Below, one piece after another: positions 1-11,138 of a stretch of 64,000 bases of DNA; the first letter of the stretch is position 1; each line of letters opens with the position of its first letter. The notes under the pieces were generated by a model. The model ran no database searches. It had not been told where the DNA came from and was given only the letters and a program-made list of their open reading frames with translations. Origin of the DNA: Orobanche coerulescens (taxonomy: Eukaryota; Streptophyta; Magnoliopsida; Lamiales; Orobanchaceae); assembly GCA_033398695.1 (NCBI GenBank), contig CM065801.1:51656358-51720357 (forward strand). Direction: 5' to 3'. Both the position numbers and the translations under genes were made by a program.

Positions 1-1981
1 TAGATGTTAGAACACATCGGATTATGTCGTTTGAGGATTTTGAATATGATTTCGGAATTAGTTGTGTTCTTAAGGAACTCTTGGATTATATGAATTGTTG
101 AACATGTTTAAGAGGTTTTGGTGTTTTAGATATGAATATGGAATATTCATATCTAAAACTAAGTTATGTGTTTTGGTACAATATTCGTATAGGAATACGA
201 ATATGATTCCGGATTTGATAAGATTATGATTCACTTTTGAGTTTGAGAATTTATACGTATTGAACAAGTGTTCAATTCGGATAATGGAATTATTTGAAGC
301 CTTTGGAATATGGTTATCTGTAATGTTGAATTAATTGGATTGTCCGGATTGATGATGATAATCGGTAATTGGATTTTATTATGAATTTTACAAGGAGGAA
401 AATTGTATCCGTATTTAAGATTGAATTTGGATTCGGAAATGTTATACCCTTGTTGGTTTAAATTGATTGTTGATATGATTTTCGGATTGTGGAATATATT
501 TGTGGTTTTGAATTCGTGATTGATTGGTTTAGATTGTTTGGGTTTGTATTTAATCGGGATATTGTAGAACCGTTGTGTTTGTTGATCGGTTATTGATTGT
601 TATTTGTGATCATCGAGTTACGGCTTGTATTGTGGATATGAGTTCGTATTTGTTGAGTTGGATTATTTGGTTTTATGTATATGATCGAGGTTTCGTTGAA
701 CCATTGAGTTTGTTGGTTGGGTATGTCGGTTATTGATTTTTATCGATGTGTGTTAATCAGTTATTGCAATAGGTTGAGATGTTTGATCGTTGTTTGTGAC
801 CGTTGTGTTGCAGTTGAGGTCGAAGAGTTCGTAGATCGCTTTGTTCGGGGCTGAGGAGATCGTGGACGAAGGCAATGGATTTTGGTAACAGCTTCGTGGT
901 ATCGGTATTGAGGCAAGTTTCTACTTGTTCAGTTTATAATATTTGATAAATGGTTTCGTTTTCATTTCATTTATAATTCGTATAGCAATGTTGTTAGAAA
1001 TGTAGTTGTCGGGATAATGGTTTGTATATCGTGCTCTAGTTGTAATAAATCATAAGGTATATAATTTAATTGTGTTCAGGGAAGACGTGAGTTATCTTTG
1101 GTTAAGGATATAGAATATCGGATATCGAGGATAGTTATCGTGATGACATAAGTATCGGGATAAAGGTTTATTGGTATTGAATGGATTGTACCTTATTTGA
1201 GATTATTTGTATAATTGTATATTCGTTCAGGGATGTTGTTTGGGGAAAGGATGTTGTCTTCGGCTTTGAGGTAATTTATGTATTGTTCAGTTATGAGATA
1301 ATTATTATGTTGAGTTGTTGTATATGTTGTACGTTGAGGCTTCGTATATTGAGATTCGTATTGGTTGTTCGTTGAGGGATGTTAATCCCAGGACTATTGT
1401 TGGTATTAATGGTTGTGTTGATCGTCTCATTGAGGGATGTTGATCCCCAGAACTGTTATCTGAGATTGTTGATCGTATGGATTATCCTTTGGGGTTTGTG
1501 ATCTCAGGATTGTTGTTTTGAATATTGATATGTCGTGTCGACTTTTCACTGTCAGTCTGTTGTTGTTCACTTTGGTGAGTCTTTGATCCTTGTTGGATAT
1601 GCGTTTCTTTGAGTTTCGTTGTCATGTTGCATCGTGACATATCCGGAGTCATATCTGCGTGCCGATTGGTTATTGTGTAGGATTTTTAGCCGGGAACATG
1701 ATGGTTATGTATTGATATTTTCACATTGAACCGTGCACACGAGACATAGTTCGTGAGGCTAATTAGGTACAAGACCACACGTGTATTTGATCGATACCCG
1801 GGGTGGCTTGTGCACGGACACATTTCCGGATCGGGCGTACTATGATTTCCATCTTTGAGCCATATTGTTTGGTCGTTCATCCTCCATTTATGGTTGGGTA
1901 TGTTCGACGGTTTTGTGACTGGTTGTTCATACGCCCGAGGGGTATGTTCGACAGTCAGAGTTATTTTTTTGAGATCCATTA

Positions 1982-2240
1982 TTGTTGATCATTTGGAGTC
2001 TACCTTGTTGAGGGTATTCTCGGTTATTGTTGGTCCTTTGTTGATCATTTGGAGTCTACCATGTTGAGGGTATTCTCAGTTATTGTTGATCTTTGTTGAT
2101 CGTGTTTGGAGTTTACCATGTTGAGGGTATTCTCGGTTATTGTTGATCCTTTATCGATCGTATTGGAATTCATCATGTTATTTTTGGTTGTACTTTGACC
2201 TTGGGTTGGTCGTATTGGAGCTCATCATATCGATGATATT
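1982..2240 (+). repeat. Tandem repeat of about 60 bp in Gy-1 LTR
   Basis: Four imperfect units run head to tail, each with a gttgatc...ggag...tac/cat core followed by gttgagggtattctcggtta. The same array occurs in the other LTR at about 18486-18750, so it predates the insertion of this element. Confidence 0.75.
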
Positions 2241-2814
2241 CTCAGTGATGTATTGGTTGATCATTGTTATTGATCGTATGAGCATTCGGACTGTACGTCG
2301 ATGTTTGGGATTTGTTATCATTATCATGTGGTAGTTGATCTACAGATATGTTGTGTATTATCGGTTTATCCAGGTTGAGATTTGATTGTGTAATCCGGCG
2401 GACAGGATTTGGCACAGATTGGATTATTTCCACACTTATGAGTTATGATGATGTTTTGAGGATTGTCGGTATTTTTGGAATTCAGTACACATAATTGTTG
2501 TTGAGTTCATTTCGTCTTTTGGAGATGCGAAATATGGATACGTTAAGGGTTGTTTTGGTATGGAATGCCTTGGATCGGTAAGATTACATTGGTAGTATTC
2601 TTACAGTATTATTACATTGGTATGTAATTATTTATGATGATGTGATCGTTATCATTGTTGAGTATTGTGGCTGACCCCGTCGTGGGCTTTATTTTTAGGT
2701 ACTCGGAGATCGAGCTAGTAGCGGTCTTGAAGGGGTGAGCTTCCCGGGTGATACTGGCTGTGGCATGTTTTTTAGTATTGAGTATTTATTTCTGGTTGTT
2801 TTATTTCCGCTGCA

Positions 2815-2975
2815 AATGTGTATTTTGAACTGTGTTTATCTCCGCTGCGTGTGTATATTTCAAAATGGCTTTCCTGTATTTTTATCCGTTGCGTGTGTAT
2901 TTTAAAATGGCTTTTCGGTATTTTTACCAACTCGGGTGTATTTTCAAAATGGCCTTTTGGCATTTTACGAACTTG
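2815..2975 (+). repeat. Short tandem repeat near the end of the Gy-1 LTR
   Basis: Three to four degenerate units of about 40-50 bp contain gtgtatatttcaaaatggc followed by a T-rich half. The array is repeated in the other LTR at about 28460-28620. Confidence 0.6.
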
Positions 2976-3272
2976 GGTTATTTTGTTAAACCCCTTTTTC
3001 TAAACTACTTTATCGGTACGTATAAGTGGTAGCTTAACGTACATTTTGAACTGTCGAGATTTGGCATTTCGCCTTGTATTTACAAATGGTATTCTATGAC
3101 GGTATTTGAGAATTATGTTTTTGAAAATATTTGAGTATTTGCAAAATATTACCGTCATCAGCCTTTTGGCGTTTTTGAAATGGTTTTGTAAATGGTTTTT
3201 AGCCTGGTGGGTTCCGGCGCGGGGCCCACGGCGCTGTAATATCCCGGATGGTTTTGGGGGTGTTACAGAAGA

Positions 3273-3285
3273 TGGTATCGGAGCT
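3273..3285 (+). other. Primer-binding site of Gy-1 (initiator Met tRNA type)
   Basis: The sequence tggtatcggagc lies 5 bp inside the LTR end. It matches the plant Met-tRNA primer site tggtatcagagc apart from one base. Confidence 0.75.
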
Positions 3286-3640
3286 TGGGTTTTGTGAAAC
3301 CCAGGCGTGTGTGTTATGTGGCTCTACCAGTACGGTAGTAGCGTGACTTTTGAAAATGAGCTTTTCTGACTTTTGAGTCAAATCGATTTGTGGAGTTTCC
3401 AAATTTTTGAGATCTTTCAAACTGCTAGTTGTGATATTGGGGTGTGTTGATTGTATTGAGACTTCGTGTGGGAGTCGTGTGCTAGTATCACGGGAGATCA
3501 TCGGCTTCACGCACCTGTAAGTATATTGTTTTGGTTATTCGCTTGTGGCGACGATTGATTGTTTTCTGATGAGTTGGAAAGTTTTGGATTTATCTGTTGT
3601 TGGTGACAGGTCGCAAGTTTCGAGGACAAAACTTATTTTA

Positions 3641-3650
3641 AGGGGGGTAG
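3641..3650 (+). other. Polypurine tract of Gy-1
   Basis: aggggggtag sits immediately before the 3' LTR start, the position where plus-strand priming occurs in LTR elements. Confidence 0.75.
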
Positions 3651-3959
3651 TATATAATACCCGGATTTTCAGTATAAATTTTTCGCGTTATTTTATCTGA
3701 GGTATATTGTATAGCTTGGTGTCTATACAGTATGGATAAAATAAATTGAGGACCGAGACAGTTATACTTGTGTAATTGATGTGTTTAATTGACAATTATA
3801 TTGAGGATTTATTGTATCAGGTTGAACTGATTGGATATCAGGTATATCATATGAGAATATTTTCGGATCCAGTATGTGTATTCAGTATGCCGTATGTTCG
3901 TATCCAGTATGTCGAGACATCGGACAGGAACAGTTGAATTTTTGGCTAAGTATAAAAGC

Positions 3960-4515
3960 CATTACGTACGTTAAGCCTTGGAGCTTACGTACGTAAAATG
4001 TGTTAGCTTACGTACGTTAATAGAGTACATAACGTACGTAACAAGAGGAATCAGACTTGTGATCGGATAGTGGGGCCCGTGATCGGCGGCTTTCGGCGCA
4101 GATGTAGACAGGTGAGTCAACGGATGGAGTTACGTACGTTATACAGGGTGTATTACGTACGTAATACGAGTATTATACTGTATAAAGACAACGTACGTAT
4201 TACGTACGCAACGGATTAAGTGTTACGTACGTTACGGGGCGGCTGGCCGAGTCGTGGCCGAGATGACCTGCAGTGGCCGAGCATGATCGGCAGTAACTCG
4301 CAGGGATGGCCGATCACGTTCGGCAGTGACTCGCTGGGGGCTAGGACTGGCCGATAACGTACGTAAGGATGTGGCCGGTTACGGCCGTAAGTGCCCATTA
4401 CGTACGTAAGCAGCTGCCGGTTACGTACGTAAGGCTGTCGGCCAAACTAGGCAGAAGGGTAGGCCACAGCCGGCTACGTACGAAAGGACCCGCCGGTTAC
4501 GTACGTAACGTGCCG
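3960..4515 (+). promoter_or_regulatory. Array of TACGTACGTTAA-type palindromes in Gy-1 U3
   Basis: About 13-14 copies of a palindromic core TACGTACGTA, most extended to ttacgtacgtaa or ttacgtacgttaa, are spread irregularly over 550 bp. They stop just upstream of the TATA box. ACGT is the core bound by plant bZIP (and many bHLH) factors, so a promoter/enhancer role is a reasonable inference. No binding evidence exists in the sequence itself. Confidence 0.7.
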
Positions 4516-4529
4516 GCAGGTCTCGGCCT

Positions 4530-4536
4530 ATATAAG
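4530..4536 (+). promoter_or_regulatory. TATA box of Gy-1 LTR
   Basis: tatataa in a GC-richer context (ggcctatataaggcc), directly downstream of the palindrome array. This is the likely RNA polymerase II promoter of the element. Confidence 0.65.
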
Positions 4537-5055
4537 GCCTGGACCGAGTCACATCCGGCATTTTCCATTTTTTTTCGTTCCTTCCGCGATTTTTCACCAT
4601 AGATTGATGGTTTTGAGTAGAATCAACTTATAACATGATGTTTTGGAAGTTGGAATCATGGATTAACATCATCTTCCACCCGGATCGAAGGTAAGAACAC
4701 CTAAACTTTTGGTTTTTGGATGTTCTTGAGGTTTCTTGGTGTTTTGGCCGATTTGCTTCGTTTTGATTCAGATTATTGATTAAACTTGGTTGTATTCTCG
4801 AAATCATTCATTATCCTTGAAGTTTTGTGGAACAAATTCGAGTATTTCTTCGAATAAACGATTGAATTGGACTATGCCTTCAAAGTGTTCGATGAAATGT
4901 CTCAATGAGTAGAACTTGGAAAATTCTACATGTTTTCGTACGAATGATGGTTGAATTGATATTGTTGTGATGATTCTTGGTAATTATGGGAATTTTGTTA
5001 AGGGAAGATAATGAATTGATGATCAAATAATTCGATTATGTCGTTATGATTATGG

Positions 5056-6464
5056 TGTAGGTCACAAGTCGTCCAGGTACAAGTCTAGAGGGGGGGTGAA
5101 TAGACTTGTAGAAACTCTTAAACTCTTTTTCACGAAGAGTGAGTTTCTTCAGCTGATAGATAAACAAATGACTTGGAGTCATTTGTTCTTTAATATATGC
5201 GGAAGTCAGCTGATGACGAATAGAAAGCAACTAATGAAACACTTAACGATGAATGCAGCAGTTAGAATATGATGCAAATACAGTAAATAACGCAGGCGAT
5301 TATAGTGGTCTCAGAGGTGGGGTAATCCTCTACTAATCCACTTTTCTCCAAACCAGTTGGAGATGAATTCACTATAATTCTCAACCAGTGATAAATATTA
5401 CAGTGATTCAAACCATACTACAACAGCTTCCAACCAGTGGAAATCCGTGCCGTTGTACACACTTGACTGCCTTGCACCTCTTGATCCTCGATCCTTGGAT
5501 GCCTTTACAGTCTCTTACTTCAACCAGTGAAGTACCCCGTACTCAGGATTATAGACAAGAGTTTTTGTCTTCTCCAACTAAGAGATTCTTTAAGTATGAA
5601 CTCTTAGAACCGCTCTTTTCACGATGCTAATGATTGCTTTAGATTGCTTGATTGCTTTGATCGCTTGAAAGTATGTTCGCACCGGTAGTTGCTCAGCTTC
5701 AGATCTTCGGATATATATAGGTCACGATCTCTGAGCTTTTCCCTTGTAGCCGTTGCAAATCTTTTGAACAAATCCGTCCGTTGGAGAGGGGAGACTTCAT
5801 TGTTTAATCTTTCTGAATATTGCAAGGCTGGATTCCTATTATTTTATTCTATCTTCCGACCGTTGTAAAGACTCTGCATGTGAGGCGCCGAATCTTTTGA
5901 TTATAAAATGATTAAAGTCTTCAAGGTGGGTCTGGATGATTTATTTAAATCATATCTCTTGCAGGAATCACTCCAATTTGTCTATTCACGTTGCATGTGA
6001 CTTTCCGTAATACTTGACTTTTCAACGCATGCTGACGTGGACTTTGGAGTACTTGGCTGATCTTGACTAGGCTGATGAGCAGTTAACTTCTCTACAGTCT
6101 GTACCTCTCTGATGTTCACTGTTCATGACTTGACTGATCAGGTGACTTGACTGAGGTACCTCGGCTGCAGTCTGGTCAAACATCTCTGATAAATTTTGTT
6201 GACCAGAGCTACTCTGACTGGACTCGGTTGATCCTCTCTGATGGACTTAGCTGTACTTGGTACTTAACCGATTTTCAGCCTAACTAATTTTTGGCCTACA
6301 TAAGATACTCATTTGGTTCTTCTTTACATTTTGCCAAGTTTTATACTTAACATATTTTGGCCTATGGAAGATACTCATTTGGTTCTTCCTTACATTTTTG
6401 CCAAGTAATAAACATTTGATTTTATATTAATAACATCATCAAAATCTAACAAGTATTCCTAACA
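5056..6464 (-). repeat. Co-1 3' LTR
   Basis: 1409 bp with TG/CA ends; a TATATATA box on the minus strand lies at about 5712-5719. It pairs with 14993-16394. Most of the pair is nearly identical except for a cluster of differences at about 6085-6290. Confidence 0.9.
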
Positions 6465-6479
6465 AATTCCCCCTATTTT
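6465..6479 (-). other. Polypurine tract of Co-1
   Basis: On the minus strand AAAATAGGGGGAATT directly abuts the LTR start. The same tract is found in Co-3 before its 3' LTR. Confidence 0.85.
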
Positions 6480-6691
6480 GATGATGGCAAAACTTTAAAC
6501 AAGTAATCAAATGATCAAGTCTACACTTAAGTGCAAGACACAAACTGAAATCAGTCTAATATTGAGACAACTGGAAATTGTCATTCAACTGACTGTTATA
6601 AAACTTTCTGACTATGATTAAGATTGAAATTTACAGGAAAGTTTTTACAGGTACAGAAATAATAAAAAATTACAAGTACAAAGAAATAAAG

Positions 6692-9036
6692 TCATCTTCC
6701 TCTTCCTCTGCCTCTGCGAATAGGCTGTTTGGCAGGTCTGAAGGGTTTGGATCCAATTGGTCTTATCTTGACTGGAGCAAGACCATATTTCCTCTTCACA
6801 ACAAGAGCTGCAAAGTCTTGTTCTTGTTGGGATGAAAATCTATTCTCAAGACATAACTAATTGATTTCTATTTGAAGCTCTAGCTCATTTAGCTCATTGT
6901 CCAGATGGGTCGGCGTTTCCTCTGCTCTGAATAAGGGAATCATAGGATAAGCATTTTGATCCTTAGCATGCTTCTTCAGAATAGCCCAGAGTTTTGGGTG
7001 AGCTGTTTCCATGAAATTGATGAAGATCTGCTGTGGGGAGAGATTATCATCCTGGAGGATTTCCCAGATGTAATAGTCTCTGATGAATTTCTTCTTTGCA
7101 GATCCCCACATGGGCAGGGCTTCATATGGTATAAAATCCTCAACATACCACAGCTCCTTTCCTTCCCATTCTAGAGTAGGCCCAAAACCTCCTCTAGTTC
7201 TTCTTTTCTTGCCTTCAGGCTGGTCAGCCTGTTCATCTGGATCTGCTCCTCCCTTCCTCTTCAGACTTGAAGGTCCTTCGATTTGAAGGATATCTTGCTT
7301 CTTATTTGTTCTTATATCCGCCCTTATCTCTCCTTGATTACTTCCTTCCCCCTGAACTCTCTCTTCCCCCTTTTTGCCAGCATCAACTAGGGTAGTTAAT
7401 TGTTGTTCCATTCTGCTCATCCAATCAGACATGCCAAATGACATTCTGTTGTTGGTAGGGGGAGGAGGCTGAGGAACTCCTCTCTGTAGCAAAGTGTCTA
7501 TCTTTGCATTTATTGACTGAAGGTCAGGAGTGACCTGAGACGCCAGCAGCTCTCCAATTGTGTCTTTGACTATTTGCCTAATCAGCTCAGTCATGGCAGG
7601 AGATATCTGAGCTGATGGAGAGTGCTCTCCTGAGCCTTCTGCAAAAGAACCACTAGACTGCAAGCTTCTGTCTGCAGCAGGTAGTCCAGAGGGGGTTTTC
7701 TCTGGGGTCCCTGACCTGGAGTCTTCAGCTAACTCCGCGTCTAGGCTGGTGTACCGGGCAGGTACCACAGTCCTATCTGCAGCTTCTTGAATTGGCTCTG
7801 GCTCCGTCTCTGGCTCCTTTTCTTCTTCGTCCTTCTCTTCCTCCTTCTCCTGATCCTCCTCCTTCTCTTCTTCTGCCTTTTCTTCAATATTTTTCTTTTC
7901 CTCATCCCTTTCTTTTTCATTTTCTTTTTCAGCTCCTTCATCTCCTCCATCATCATCATCATTGTCATCCTTCTTCTCTTTTTCTCCTTCATCATCATTC
8001 TCCTTTTCATCATCATCATCATCCTTCTCTTCTTCATCTTTTTCTTGTTCTACCTCTTCTCCTTCTTCTTCTTCTTCTTCATCAGTCAACTCTTCTGTTT
8101 TCTCAATTCCTTCTGACTGTTTTTCAACTAGAGTGTTTTCTTCTGTTCTTTTCTCCTCCTGCTCTTCTTCTTCTTCTTCGTCATCCAAATCAACAACTTC
8201 TTTATTTTCTTCTTCAACTACCTCCTCAATCCTAATCTCCTTTTCAACTTCCTCCTCCTCAACAACATGTTCATAAGATCCATCAAAAATACTCAGCATA
8301 ATACAGTGGATGAACTGGTCCATGTTGGTTTTAAAATTGGACATGAACCAGTCCTCCTGAAGAATTAAAATTGCATCTGACGTATTACAAAAATTAGTCA
8401 GCACATCCTCCGTGGCTTGGGGATAGTCCCAACCACTAGTGTTGATAAAAGATTTAAGTTTGACAAAGGATAGGGATTTTAAAAATTTCCATTCTTCAAA
8501 AATTTCAAAGAACGATTGTTTGAGGGATAAGGGTTTAACGAGTTGTAGTTGTTCGATGGATAGATTGAAAGTGTTATTTTCTAAGAGGTTAAAGGTATAG
8601 TTGGCTATAGGGATAGAAATTATGAGACCTGCTTTTCGGGGATATTCTCCACCTTAATCTTCTTCCAGATTTCGGCAGAAGATTGTTTGAGCGCTTCCAC
8701 GGCTATGCCGCGGTGCTTCATACCAAAAACACTGCGAATCGACTCTCGCGTTATGTCGACCTGAATTCCTCCGACTGTGCTTCGAATTCCGTCTTGAATC
8801 AAACAAGCTTCGCGATAGAACTCGATGACATCCTCCTTGAACAGATGTTGCGGGTTGACATCAAGGAATGGGTAGATCCCATTGAGCTTCATTGCGTGGA
8901 TTAGGTTGTACACATCATAATCCTCCAGATTAGCTTCTAATAAACCTTCAAAATCGACGACCAGCGATAAAATGATCTGGTCCTTGACTGCCTTCAGGTT
9001 TACGCCTTCGAAGTAGGTTGCCATTTCTGTAATCAA
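6692..9036 (-). pseudogene. Co-1 ORF after pol: plant transposon protein-like N terminus, long acidic region, conserved C terminus
   Basis: Sense ORF between pol and the purine tract. N-terminal part (9036 to about 8640) contains DVIEFYREA and a GGIQVDITRESI stretch, resembling the plant transposon protein domain found beside plant retroelements (from memory, not searched). A 1-nt frameshift near 8640 shifts to the frame that runs to a TAG at 6857. Beyond it the frame continues in register to TGA at 6692, ending in an Arg/Gly tail. The middle (about 8270-7800) is almost only Glu, Asp and Lys, then comes a Pro/Ser stretch. The C terminus (WEGKELWYVEDF onward) is also kept in Co-3 at 49680-50150, so this part is a family trait. 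I see no signal peptide or convincing membrane helix. Function unknown. Confidence 0.65.
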
Positions 9037-9537
9037 AAGATTTTAGTGTATTTCGGTGTTCAAGAAATTTTTGCTCTGAGAAATCTAGGGTTTGAAAGCG
9101 TAAAAGGTAAATTGAAGGGTCTTCTTTCCTTATAAAGAAGATGAAAAGACGTATGTATTAATTTATTATATATTTGAAACGGTGGTACGCCTTTTGATAT
9201 TCTTTTGAATTTCAAATTTGAATCGGTGGCCCATTTTAAAATTTGACGGTTGATTTTTGATTGGCCACCGTGGAGGTCGATTTAATAAGCGATTGACGCG
9301 TGTATTTAAAGTGCCACTTGGCTTAGAAAAATATATATTTAAATGCCATTTGTTAACCAAAATTAATATAAAAATATTATAAATATGGCAGATAATAATT
9401 AAATATTCAGAGGTCAGTTTAGAAAACTTAGCTGGTCTGATTTGTTGACTGTTGACCGCTCTGCATCAGGTGAGTTGACTTCTCGCCTGGTATTCTGATC
9501 AGCTAGGTTCCTTTGTCCGTCTTTCATCTGAAATGCT
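9037..9537 (-). other. Co-1 spacer between pol and the extra ORF
   Basis: About 500 bp, AT-rich, without an ORF I can support. It may hold a leader or splice acceptor for a subgenomic RNA of the downstream ORF, but I see no decisive signal. Confidence 0.5.
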
Positions 9538-11101
9538 TCAACTTGCTTCAGTACTAGATTCCCAATCTAGTAATCCAAGATCTCTGCTTAGCTCCAAAAA
9601 CCTTTCTTCTGGCAAGGGTTTGGTAAAGATGTCAGCTATCTGATAGTCTGTGCTGACTCTTTCAACTCTAATCCTTTTGTTAAGCACATGGTCTCTAATG
9701 AAATGGTGCTTAACATCAATGTGCTTCGTCCTTGAATGCAAAACCGGGTTGTTGGTTATTGCAATAGCACTATTATTGTCACACCAGATCGAAACTTCAT
9801 TTGCAATAATATTATAATCCCTTAGCTGTTGTCTGATCCATAGAATCTGCAGGCACAACAGCCTACCGCAAACTAGGTATTCCGACTGTGGTGGAGATAG
9901 AGTTAGAAACCCGCTTCTTGCTAAACCAGATATCACCGGTTCCTAGGAATTGGCACGTTCCACTAGTGCTTTTCCTGTTGATTTTGCATCCTGCGAAATC
10001 TGCATCTGAGTATCCTGACAGCTCGAAATTATCATCCTTGGGATACCATAGTCCAACATTGATTGTAGACTTAAGGTACTTTATTATCCTCTTGGCTGCA
10101 TCTTGGTGTGATTGCTTCGGCTTGGACTGGAATCGGGCACAAACTCCAACAAAGATAGATATCCGGCTCGCTGCGGTGAGGCATGTAAGAGATCCAATGA
10201 GTCCTCTGTAGTGGGTTGAGTCGACTGATATGCCTGCCTCGTCTGCATCCAGGTGAGTACTTGTGCTCATAGGGATTCTTGCTGGCTTGGCTGATTCCAT
10301 TCCATATCTCTTGATAAGGTCTCTGGTATACTTTGCTTGGTTGATGAAAATTCCTCTTTCCATCTGATTAACTTGTAGTCCGAGAAAGAAGTTAAGCTTT
10401 CCCATCATACTCATCTCAAATTCTCCTTGCATGAGATTGGAGAATTTCTCGCATAACTCTGGATTGGTTGAACCGAAAATGATGTCATCCACATAAATCT
10501 GGACTATTAATATGTGGCCTTCGTGCTCTACTCTAAATAGGCTCTTGTCCACCTTTCCTTTGCAAAATCCATTTTTTTCAAGAAACACAGACAGTGTTTC
10601 ATACCACGCTCTTGGTGCTTGCTTGAGTCCATAAAGAGCCTTCAACAGCTTATAGACTTTGTCTCCTTTGACAAAACCTGGGGGTTGCTCTACATAGACT
10701 TCTTCTTCTAGGATTCCATTTAGAAAAGCACTCTTTACATCCATTTGATAGACTTCAAAATCCTTGAATGCAGCATATGCGAGGAATAGTCTGTTGGCCT
10801 CTAATCTTGCAACAGGTGCATAGGTTTCATCAAAATCTATTCCTTCACACTGTGCATACCCTTTTGCTACAAGTCTGGCCTTATTCCTAACAACAGCTCC
10901 GTCTTCATCACTCTTATTTTTGTACACCCATTTGGTGCCAATAACTTTCTTTTGATCAGGTCTGTCTGTTAGTTCCCAAACTTTGTTTCTTTCCATCTGC
11001 TCCAACTCTTCTTGCATGGCATTAATCCATGAATAATCTTCCAAGGCTTTTTCTGTTGTCTTGGGTTCAATTTGTGACATAAAACATGAGAACATAGCCA
11101 T
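9538..11101 (-). pseudogene. Co-1 reverse transcriptase and RNase H (frameshifted)
   Basis: The RT frame (11101 to about 9865) is almost intact. It has the copia RT opening (W..AM..E...), the DVKSAFLNG motif with the first catalytic Asp, [12 protein letters not shown], and YVDD at about 10483-10494. RNase H begins with [10 protein letters not shown] frameshift near 9895, at the SIST/SEYL position, moves the rest into another frame. That frame keeps WCDNNSAI, the KHIDVKHHFIRD segment and the usual end TKPLPEERF. RT copies element RNA into cDNA; the frameshift would remove the C-terminal half of RNase H. Confidence 0.88.
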
Positions 11102-11138
11102 TCCTGCTGGTAGGGTTGACTGTCTTGTATTAACTCCA

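Larger units (their letters stand above)
1..3267 (+). repeat. Gy-1 5' LTR (3' part, truncated by window edge)
   Basis: About the last two thirds of the 5' LTR. It aligns collinearly with 16513-19236 and 28370-28900 and ends in tgttaca at 3267, directly before the primer site. The sequence tagcg at 2719-2723 is uninterrupted here; it is the site duplicated by Co-2 in the other LTR. I see no gene in it. The short open frames on both strands also occur in the other LTR copy and look like chance frames. Confidence 0.85.
3268..3650 (+). other. Gy-1 internal region: primer site to purine tract, no coding capacity
   Basis: Only 383 bp lie between the LTRs. The left edge is gaaga plus the primer site. 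The right edge reads cgaggacaaaac, then a T/A stretch, then aggggggtag, the usual gypsy end of pol plus polypurine tract. I found no gag, protease, RT or integrase motif in any frame. The region is either a deletion scar or a minimal packaging/priming region. Confidence 0.8.
3651..5055 (+). repeat. Gy-1 3' LTR, segment 1 (U3, TATA, start of transcribed part)
   Basis: Begins at the element's altered TG start next to the purine tract. It contains the palindrome array (3960-4515), the TATA box (4530) and then presumably R/U5 sequence. It is cut at 5055 by Co-1; the sequence resumes at 16400 after the duplicated tatgg. Confidence 0.8.

Noticed and set aside
1686..1979. 97-codon minus-strand ORF present almost unchanged at 18192-18485
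   Set aside because: Its conservation is explained by the two positions being paired LTRs of one element. No domain or codon bias was recognised.
5388..5825. Short ORFs on both strands repeated at 15326-15763
   Set aside because: They lie inside the paired Co-1 LTRs and are non-coding.
7787..8276. Plus-strand ORFs rich in Phe/Leu/Ser (up to 147 codons)
   Set aside because: They are the antisense of the acidic Glu/Asp/Lys tract in the Co-1 ORF after pol; simple sequence keeps all frames open.
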